From Acidimicrobiia bacterium (lineage in GTDB: Bacteria > Actinomycetota > Acidimicrobiia > Spongiisociales > UBA5794): DNA of 10,074 bases. The notes beneath the pieces are model-generated. The model was not told the DNA's origin and ran no database searches. It worked only from the letters and a program-made list of their open reading frames with translations. Made by a program: the position numbers and the translations under genes. The stretch spans positions 1-10,074 of the forward strand of contig JAUVNV010000077.1 of the NCBI GenBank assembly GCA_030599515.1, written 5' to 3'. The stretch's first letter is position 1, and every line of letters begins with the position of its first letter. This document shows positions 4,868 to 10,074 of the stretch, piece by piece.

Positions 4868-7192
4868 ATGAGGAAATGGACCGCCGTCATCGTTGTCATG
4901 CTGATCGGGAGCTTGCTGACCTTGGGCACCGTTCGATCGGACCCGGCCGACGCCTATCAAACCGCCGTCCATCCGGTCATCGCCGCCTACGCGAGGATCC
5001 TGTACACGAATCCGGAGATCACCGCGCGCTCCGGATCCATCGACCACGGGGCCTACCACGAAGACGAACTCGACCACGTGTGGGACCGCTCGATGGCCTG
5101 CACGACGATCAATCACTTCTGGGATGCCGATGGTGGCCCCAACGATGAAGTGACGAGCGTCTTCTGCAATGGTCCAAATGCCTGGCAGAAGGCGAGAATT
5201 CTGTGGGGTATGGCGCTCGGTGAGTATCACGCGGGGCACACCTCAACCGCGTACGAATACCTCGGTCACGTCGCTCACCTGCTCATGGACATGGCGGTAC
5301 CGGCCCACGCCCACGAAGACATGCACCCATGGTCCGACGAATACGAGGACTGGCTGGGTGTACCTGAGGCGGCCCTCAGCACAGCCGAGCTTGACGCTCT
5401 GATCGCGCTCGGGCCGGTGGAGCTGCCCGGTGGGCCGGTCAATCCGCTCTACAGGCTGTTCTACCTGACCAACCAGCGCGCCGACTTCTACGCTTCGGAG
5501 GACTTCGACGGCGACTCCGTCGACCCGAACGGTTGGGTCGACTTCAGCGAACTCGAGGATGTTGCCAAGTGCCGCGATCAGGACGACTTCGACGACGATT
5601 GCCTGCACATCGTCCGCCGAAACACCTACCCCTACGCCATCCGGGCTGTCGCAACGCTCTATCAGCTCTTCGAAGAAGCCATCCACCACGACACCGCGCT
5701 AACGGTCGTGATCGACAGGGTCAAGGAGTTGGAGTGCCACGACGACCTCGGGTGGGCCTGCGAGAGCGGACCGGACTACTTCGTCAGGATCAACATCGAT
5801 GGGTTCTGGTTCAGGAACGAAGGCAACCAGATTGAGGACACGGCCGACATCAGCCCCGGGTGGGCGTTCGCTCGCGGTGTCGGCCTCTCGGGCTCCGTCC
5901 CGGTGGTTGTCCAGTTGTGGGACGAGGACGAGGAGCCGAACGCAGACGACAAGTCGGACATCGATCCGAAGAACGGACCCAGAGATCTGGATCTCGTCGT
6001 AGACCTCGGGAAATGCATCGCCCTGGAGCCGGGTGCGGTGTCGGGGGACCTCACCGGTGCATGCGGGGAGTCGCTGTCGATCGCGGGAGACGAGTCCGAC
6101 AGGTCCCGGATCTGGTTCCACATCATCCCGCCCAACTCTCCGCCCACGGCGGACGCCGGTCCCGACCGGGCCGTGGACGAAGCCGATCTGGTAACACTGA
6201 ACGGTTCGTTCACCGACCCGAATACCGAGGATACGCACACGTTCTCGTGGCATCTCGAGACCAGCACCAACGGCCAGGCGGTCCCCGATGCGACCACACA
6301 GTCGCTGAGTTTCACTGCGCTCGACAACGGCGTGTACACGTTCACCTTCACGGTGATCGACAACCACGGGGCTCAAGGAACAGACACGGTGGTCGTGACT
6401 GCCGCGAACGTCGCCCCGGTCAGTGCCATCGACCGGATCACCGACGAAACGGGAGCCGAGATCGGTGTTGATGTGCCGGTCGTTCTCGTGGGCCTCGGCA
6501 TCGATCTAGAGGGGAGCTTCACCGATGTGGGCACGCTCGATACCCACACCGCGACACTCAGCTGGGACGACGGCACGGTGCTCCACGAAGGAGACTTCGC
6601 ATCGATCAGCGACTCCGTCGGCGGGGCAACGGGGAGGCTGGAAGCGGGCCACACGTACACCGACGAAGGGGCGTACGCGATCACGCTGGACGTCACCGAC
6701 AAGGATGGAGGTATCGGCTCGGCGACCGCACAGATCGACGTGGTCGACGCAGCCGATGCAGTCGCCGCGGTGGCGGAGGCCCTGCTGCCGCTCGCAGACG
6801 ATCCCGACATCCAGGCCGCGATCGACAAGCTGCGTGGCAACAAGGGCGGCGCTGCTGCCAATGGTGCCTTCGACCTGCTTGAGAAGGGCAACCTCAATGC
6901 GGCGCTCGAGAAGATCAAGCAAGCTCTCGCATACCTTGAAGCAGCCGAAGCGGCCGATCCGGGGCTCGATCTCACGTTCGAAAAGGGACTGCTCACGCTG
7001 GCGGCCAAATCGGTCGCCGTGGGAGCGATCGGCGACGCCGAAGCGCTCGCCGATCGACCGAACGAACAGAAGAGCGTGCAGGAGGCAAAGAACCTGGTGG
7101 CCCTTGGCGACGGGATGCTGGCGACCTCCGACTACATCGGTGCCGTTGGCATCTACCAGGAGGCGGTGCGGGAGGTGCGGGGCGTCCACTGA
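4868..7192 (+). CDS. Secreted zinc-phospholipase-C-like protein with C2-like region and two PKD domains
   Basis: This 774-residue exported protein has a signal peptide (MRKWTAVIVVMLIGSLLTLG, ending near ADA at 27-29). Residues 30 to about 285 resemble the zinc-dependent phospholipase C / S1-P1 nuclease fold. Candidate metal ligands are His35, Asp66 or Asp69, His83 (NHFWD), His137 and Asp141 (HLLMD), His147 (PAHAHED) and His153. The H-x3-D-x3-P-x-H spacing matches the zinc phospholipase C signature. An acidic segment at 212-228 is EF-hand-like. Residues 303-420 look like a C2-type calcium sandwich (VPVVVQLWDEDEE, then DDKSDIDP). Two PKD domains follow (about 425-512 and 515-627), then an Ala-rich helical tail (628-774) with TPR-like repeats. 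Enzyme plus C2-like domain parallels clostridial alpha-toxin, but substrate and activity are inferred; it may act on phospholipid or nucleic acid outside the cell. It is a monocistronic unit as far as seen. Confidence 0.82.
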   Translation: MRKWTAVIVVMLIGSLLTLGTVRSDPADAYQTAVHPVIAAYARILYTNPEITARSGSIDHGAYHEDELDHVWDRSMACTTINHFWDADGGPNDEVTSVFCNGPNAWQKARILWGMALGEYHAGHTSTAYEYLGHVAHLLMDMAVPAHAHEDMHPWSDEYEDWLGVPEAALSTAELDALIALGPVELPGGPVNPLYRLFYLTNQRADFYASEDFDGDSVDPNGWVDFSELEDVAKCRDQDDFDDDCLHIVRRNTYPYAIRAVATLYQLFEEAIHHDTALTVVIDRVKELECHDDLGWACESGPDYFVRINIDGFWFRNEGNQIEDTADISPGWAFARGVGLSGSVPVVVQLWDEDEEPNADDKSDIDPKNGPRDLDLVVDLGKCIALEPGAVSGDLTGACGESLSIAGDESDRSRIWFHIIPPNSPPTADAGPDRAVDEADLVTLNGSFTDPNTEDTHTFSWHLETSTNGQAVPDATTQSLSFTALDNGVYTFTFTVIDNHGAQGTDTVVVTAANVAPVSAIDRITDETGAEIGVDVPVVLVGLGIDLEGSFTDVGTLDTHTATLSWDDGTVLHEGDFASISDSVGGATGRLEAGHTYTDEGAYAITLDVTDKDGGIGSATAQIDVVDAADAVAAVAEALLPLADDPDIQAAIDKLRGNKGGAAANGAFDLLEKGNLNAALEKIKQALAYLEAAEAADPGLDLTFEKGLLTLAAKSVAVGAIGDAEALADRPNEQKSVQEAKNLVALGDGMLATSDYIGAVGIYQEAVREVRGVH

Positions 7193-7226
7193 TATCCAGG
7201 CTTCTCCCAGATCCGAGAGCTACCTC

Positions 7227-7353
7227 GATGGACGTCGTCGGGGCAAAGACGACTCTGTTGTCGATTCCCCGGCCGGCATCTTCCGCGGCGTGGGAAGGAG
7301 AGTCGTCGGCGAAGGAGACACCCCTGTTCCGGCACCGGGAGATGGACGTCGTC
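7227..7353. repeat. 13-base direct repeats (GATGGACGTCGTC)
   Basis: Two identical copies at 7227-7239 and 7341-7353, 114 bases apart start to start, bracket the inverted repeat at 7248-7307. The 13-base identity is unlikely by chance in a gap of this size. The copies may be traces of duplication or the ends of a small non-autonomous element. No further similarity is obvious, apart from a loose resemblance between the bases that follow GTCGTCGG in this region. Confidence 0.5.
7248..7307. other. 60-base nested inverted repeat (possible structured RNA or terminator)
   Basis: A perfect 9-base outer arm, GACGACTCT (7248-7256) with AGAGTCGTC (7299-7307), encloses TTCCC (7265-7269) with GGGAA (7292-7296), which encloses GCCG (7272-7275) with CGGC (7286-7289). 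Unpaired bulges are 8 and 2 bases, then 2 and 2. It begins about 55 bases after the phospholipase-like stop, so it could stabilise or end that transcript, but there is no T-run. The pairing is read directly; the role is unknown. Confidence 0.4.
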
Positions 7354-7580
7354 CACTCATAGGGGAGGTCGATTCGCCGCCGAGCGTCGCGACAGCGACC
7401 ACTCATCGCCCGCCCCGCGACACCTCCACCGGGGAGAGTCACGCCACTCCGAGCGGTGCCCCGGCGCGATCCCTGTTCGTCGAGGAGTCGCGTGCCGCAA
7501 CTCCGTTTCGCCGGCGCCCATCCGCTCGTAGTGGCATGGTGGGCCACTCGAGGTGACCGCGATCCCGGGTGATAGATCTC

Positions 7581-8462
7581 CTACAGCCCGAAAGCGTCGG
7601 CCAGTCTCCGCCAGTGGTCAATTGTGGCGTCGAGGTCATTGTCGGCGACGAGGACCTGGATGCACACGTGGTCGGCGCCGGCGTCGTGGTGTTCCTGGAC
7701 CCGCCTCATCGTGGCGTCGATATCACCGCACGCGACGATCCCGTCGACCAGCCGATCCGTCATGTCGTCGATGTCGGTCCGGGTGAATCCACACCGCAGC
7801 AGATTGTTGGCGTAGTTGGGCAGTTTCAGATAGCGGGCCATATGTGTTCTGGCCACGCTCCTCGCCCTGTCGAGGTCGCGGTCGATGACCACCATCTGCT
7901 CCGGGGCCAGAAGTGGGCCCTGCCCGAGGATGCCGCGGGCCATCGCGGTGTGTTCAGGAGGGGTGAAGTAGGGGTGGGCACCATCCGCAGCTTCGGCGCT
8001 CAACCTGAGCATCCGCGGTCCGAGGGCGGCGAGCACGGTCGGTGGCTTGGCTGCGGGTTCCACTGCCGTGTAGGGAGCTTCTGCCATGGCTTTCAGGTAC
8101 GCCACCATGTCTGAGTAGGGAGTCCGGTATTCGAGCTTGCGGATTCCCTCCACCGAAGGGGCATGAGCCACACCCAGTCCGAGCAGGAATCGACCTTCGT
8201 GAGCCTCGAACAGTGTCTTCTGAGCCGCTGCGGTTGTCACGGGATGTCGCGCATAGATCTGCGCGATGCCGGACGCCACGATCAGCCGGGACGTCGCATC
8301 CAACAGGACACTCGAGGAGATCAACGCGTCCCGACCGCTCGACTCGGGCCGCCACAGCGTCGGCCACCCCATCTCCTCGATCTCCTGAGCCAACTCACGC
8401 ACCCGCGTAGTTGGATGCTCATCCAGGAGGAATGTCCAAAGCCCGACACGACCGATATCCAT
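7581..8462 (-). CDS. Luciferase-like (LLM class) F420-dependent-type oxidoreductase
   Basis: This 293-residue TIM-barrel flavin/F420 oxidoreductase starts GRVGLWTFLLD. It has EEMGWPTLWRPES (29-41), SRLIVASGIAQIYARHP (58-74), the conserved FLLGLGVAHAP (92-102) and LAALGPRMLRLSAEAADGAH (144-163). These are hallmarks of the bacterial luciferase-like superfamily and resemble a subgroup common in actinobacteria that is assigned to F420 rather than FMN. Members reduce or oxidise diverse small molecules, and the substrate cannot be read from sequence. The start has AGGG seven bases upstream (8473-8470 on the minus strand). It lies 78 bases downstream of the ABC ATPase on the same strand, so co-transcription is possible but not shown. 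The length is normal and I see no frame break. The family call is firm; F420 use is inferred from the family. Confidence 0.9.
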   Translation of the reverse strand: MDIGRVGLWTFLLDEHPTTRVRELAQEIEEMGWPTLWRPESSGRDALISSSVLLDATSRLIVASGIAQIYARHPVTTAAAQKTLFEAHEGRFLLGLGVAHAPSVEGIRKLEYRTPYSDMVAYLKAMAEAPYTAVEPAAKPPTVLAALGPRMLRLSAEAADGAHPYFTPPEHTAMARGILGQGPLLAPEQMVVIDRDLDRARSVARTHMARYLKLPNYANNLLRCGFTRTDIDDMTDRLVDGIVACGDIDATMRRVQEHHDAGADHVCIQVLVADNDLDATIDHWRRLADAFGL

Positions 8463-8540
8463 TCTCGAACCCTATCAGGCCGCGTCCGTCATCCCACTAT
8501 GCCGTACACGACAACGGATTCGACCGCATCGGCACTTGCG

Positions 8541-9584
8541 CTAGCGAACGTGTGCGACGGCACGTCCGGAAGAGTCGAAGACGTGGAACCGGCGGGTCCA
8601 GATCTCAACGGGTTCCCCGTCCGTCGGACCTCCAGCGGCTACCCGCATCGTGATCTCGACCCCGCCGAGGTCGACGGTGGCGAATCCGTGGTCGCCGTGG
8701 TCCTCAACCGCCGTCACGACACCGCGAAGACCCGCGGCGGAGACGGGTTCCCAGTCGTGGGGACGCACGCCGATGGTGACCCGTCCGCTCGCGATCCGCG
8801 GCGGTACCGGGAGAGCGCCGACCCCGAAACGAATTTCGCGGCCCGACACCTCGCCTTCCACGAACGACATCGACGGTGAGCCGACGAAGCCGGCCACGAA
8901 CGTGTCCACGGGCCTCTGGTAGATCTCATCGGGAGACGCAACCTGACGGAGACGACCCTCGTCGATCACGGCGATGCGGTCGGCGAGAACCATCGCCTCC
9001 TCCTGGTCATTCGTCGCGTAGAGCGTGGTGACCCCGTACCCGCGCTGGAGAACGAGGATCTCTGTGCGCATCATCTGGCGATTCGCTGTGTCCATGCGGG
9101 CGAGCGGCTCATCGAGAAGGAACACGGACGGGCGCCGCACCAGGGCCCGCGCCGCCTGCACCAGTTGTTGATGCCCTGCGGCAAGTTCATTCGGCATCCG
9201 CTCCAGGAACCGATCGATCGCAAGCGTCCTCGTCTCGGCGAGAACACGCCGTTCGATTTCGTCGCGATGGACGCGATGAACCTCGAGGGGGAACGAGACG
9301 TTCCTGCGGACCGACCTGAAGGGCAACAGCGCGTTGTCCTCGAACACCATCGCGACGTCGCGCAAAGCCGGCGACTGCCCTGTCACGATCTCGCCATCGA
9401 ACGACACGTCCCCGCTCTCCACCGTGTCGAGACCGGCTACGGCTCGCAACAGGGTCGTCTTGCCACTGCCGGATGGTCCGATGACGACGAGCAACTCCCG
9501 ATCCTCGACGGAGAGCGTGACATCGCTGACCGCCGCGACACCCGAATGAACCACCGTCACACCATCGAGCAGGATGCTCGTCAT
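8541..9584 (-). CDS. MalK/UgpC-like ABC transporter ATPase with altered catalytic motifs
   Basis: This 347-residue protein (ATG at 9584) is a nucleotide-binding domain followed by a TOBE/OB-fold regulatory region (about 230-345, with GVRPHD at 272-277), as in MalK-type sugar importers. Walker A (GPSGSGKTT, 36-44) and Walker B (FLLDEP, Asp158-Glu159) are intact. Other key sites differ from MalK at matching numbers. The Q-loop Gln82 is Glu (VFEDNALLPF), the signature LSGGQ is LAAGH (134-138), the H-loop His192 is Asn (ATNDQEEAM), and the A-loop aromatic at 13 is His. A longer frame runs upstream to 9788, but the extra 68 residues are Arg/Cys-rich and overlap the surface-repeat relic, so the start at 9584 is preferred although its ribosome-binding site is weak. 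No permease or binding protein is in the window, so its partner is unknown. The ABC identity is sure; normal ATPase activity is uncertain. Confidence 0.9.
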   Translation of the reverse strand: MTSILLDGVTVVHSGVAAVSDVTLSVEDRELLVVIGPSGSGKTTLLRAVAGLDTVESGDVSFDGEIVTGQSPALRDVAMVFEDNALLPFRSVRRNVSFPLEVHRVHRDEIERRVLAETRTLAIDRFLERMPNELAAGHQQLVQAARALVRRPSVFLLDEPLARMDTANRQMMRTEILVLQRGYGVTTLYATNDQEEAMVLADRIAVIDEGRLRQVASPDEIYQRPVDTFVAGFVGSPSMSFVEGEVSGREIRFGVGALPVPPRIASGRVTIGVRPHDWEPVSAAGLRGVVTAVEDHGDHGFATVDLGGVEITMRVAAGGPTDGEPVEIWTRRFHVFDSSGRAVAHVR

Positions 9585-9610
9585 AGCCCGAGCGTACCCG
9601 GTCCCCCGGC

Positions 9611-9757
9611 GATGATTCCGTGTTGGAACGCGATCTCGACCGACTGGAGCCCGCCAGGGTGATGAGGGGCTGCAACCCGCCGGACAACGAACGGTGTTGC
9701 CCCGATGCGGCAGCCAACCGCGGCCAGATGGCTGCATTCCTCCACCGACCACTCGGA
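9611..9757 (+). pseudogene. Degenerate single copy of the CNPP/QMAAFL surface repeat
   Basis: The frame beginning with GAT GAT TCC reads DDSVLERDLDRLEP, then GCNPPDNERCCPD, then NRGQMAAFLHRPLG. This aligns end to end (49 residues) with the third repeat of the protease at 706-2235. Changes spoil the conserved core: ITKGCNPP has become MRGCNPP, FCPDG has become CCPDA, the VTRG motif has become ANRG, and RALG has become RPLG. The stop codon that normally follows is gone. No signal peptide or enzyme domain precedes it; the ABC ATPase starts 27 bases to the left on the other strand. It is best explained as the remnant of the 3' end of a surface-protein gene, in the opposite orientation to the protease copies. 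DNA-level similarity is also evident around GGGCTGCAA and CAGATGGC. Confidence 0.75.
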
Positions 9758-10074
9758 CACACAACAGAGACCACGCACTGCGGGACACCCGTCCGTGTCA
9801 GTCACCGATGCGCACTCGGGCAAAAGGGTCATTGCCCTCTTGAGCGGACGGCAGCCTCATCGCCCAACACTGCAGCCGGACGGGAGCATTGAACCCCCTA
9901 CAGGCGGCCTTCCGCCATCTCATGTCGCTCATCGACGCGTGTTCGATGGTCCATCAGAGTTGAAGGCTCGAAGAGGGGCCACGGGACGTCTTGAGATTCT
10001 GTTGAGGTCCGAGGCGCACCGTGGAGACAATCTCCCCGCGAGACGGACACAGATCACATGAGGAGCCGGAAGGC
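9758..10074. other. Right-end region with no supported gene
   Basis: I see no protein domain in these 317 bases. The longest open frame is Arg/Pro/His-rich and without signatures. Small inverted repeats are present: GGGCAA (9818-9823) with TTGCCC (9832-9837) around an 8-base loop, followed by TCTT, and GGCGG (9903-9907) with CCGCC (9912-9916) around CCTT. The first could be a weak terminator for the lost surface-protein gene. The last bases (ATGAGGAGC from 10055) could start a gene that runs off the edge, but with no clear ribosome-binding site. The ABC ATPase promoter must lie in this stretch or in the relic; I cannot place it. Confidence 0.4.
9818..9837. terminator. Weak hairpin, possible terminator remnant
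   Basis: A 6-base-pair stem, GGGCAA with TTGCCC, has loop AAGGGTCA and is followed on the plus strand by TCTT. It lies 60 bases after the surface-repeat relic. The T-run is poor, so the assignment is tentative. Confidence 0.22.

Larger units (their letters stand above)
7193..7580. other. Convergent intergenic region with repeats; no supported gene
   Basis: This 388-base gap lies between the end of the phospholipase-like gene (+) and the end of the oxidoreductase gene (-). It holds a nested inverted repeat (7248-7307), two perfect 13-base direct repeats (7227-7239 and 7341-7353), and a small hairpin at 7530-7548 (AGTGGC, 7-base loop, GCCACT). None has a T-run. The hairpin at 7530-7548 lies just past the oxidoreductase stop and may help end its transcript. 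The open frames here are shadows with no domain. Confidence 0.5.

Noticed and set aside
4628..5239. Minus-strand frame of 203 residues over the start of the phospholipase-like gene
   Set aside because: It is a shadow of a strongly supported secreted protein; its proline run comes from a GGC/GGT-rich DNA stretch.
6525..7556. 343-residue plus-strand frame overlapping the end of the phospholipase-like gene
   Set aside because: It is very rich in Arg/Ser/Thr, lies out of frame with the PKD and helical domains, and has no family signature.
9585..9788. N-terminal extension of the ABC ATPase by 68 residues
   Set aside because: The extension has no domain, is Arg/Cys/Trp-rich, and is antisense to the surface-repeat relic; the conserved ATPase begins at the Met at 9584.
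9705..10061. 118-residue plus-strand frame at the right end
   Set aside because: It is out of frame with the repeat relic, with low-complexity composition and no ribosome-binding site or recognisable domain.
1..10074. CRISPR array, tRNA/rRNA, transposase or toxin-antitoxin pair
   Set aside because: I looked for regularly spaced repeats, T-loop-like motifs, DDE-type transposase residues and small paired genes, and saw none.

Overview
The DNA is GC-rich, with short intergenic gaps and mostly plausible Shine-Dalgarno sequences. A secreted protease carries Cys-Asn-Pro-Pro ... Gln-Met-Ala-Ala-Phe-Leu repeats of a kind I associate with Acidimicrobiia-like Actinobacteria. An F420-type luciferase-like oxidoreductase and a MalK-like ATPase also fit an actinobacterial chromosome. 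The taxon is inferred from style; the window has no rRNA or tRNA. I see no CRISPR array, transposase or phage module.

Layout. At 3-176 (+) is the end of a RyR-like domain protein, followed almost at once by the cytoplasmic end of an MscS channel that has lost its membrane part (202-570, +). At 706-2235 (-) is a secreted trypsin-like serine protease with three C-terminal surface repeats. Its roughly 490-base upstream gap contains a sequence that folds and reads like the core of a glycine riboswitch on the minus strand (a suggestion, not proven). At 2723-3918 (-) is a two-gene unit of a small alpha/beta-barrel protein and an NmrA/SDR-type NAD(P)-binding protein. A MarR regulator (about 4021-4527, +) diverges from it, and a strong 24-base palindrome in the shared control region is the probable MarR operator.

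At 4868-7192 (+) is a large secreted protein with a zinc-phospholipase-C-like domain, a C2-like Ca-binding region, two PKD domains and a helical tail. The convergent gap after it (7193-7580) holds a nested inverted repeat lying between two perfect 13-base direct repeats. At 7581-8462 (-) is a luciferase-like oxidoreductase, downstream of an ABC ATPase (8541-9584, -). That ATPase keeps both Walker motifs but has changed the A-loop, Q-loop, signature and H-loop. At 9611-9757 (+) is a decayed single copy of the surface repeat found in the protease, in the opposite orientation. The last 317 bases hold no gene that I can support.

Functionally the window mixes cell-envelope and exported functions (protease, phospholipase-like protein, channel remnant, ABC ATPase) with a small MarR-controlled redox or stress unit. 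I do not see one coherent new multi-gene system. The best leads are the divergent ABC ATPase, the riboswitch-like RNA, the MarR operator, the phospholipase-like architecture, and the gene remnants near both ends.
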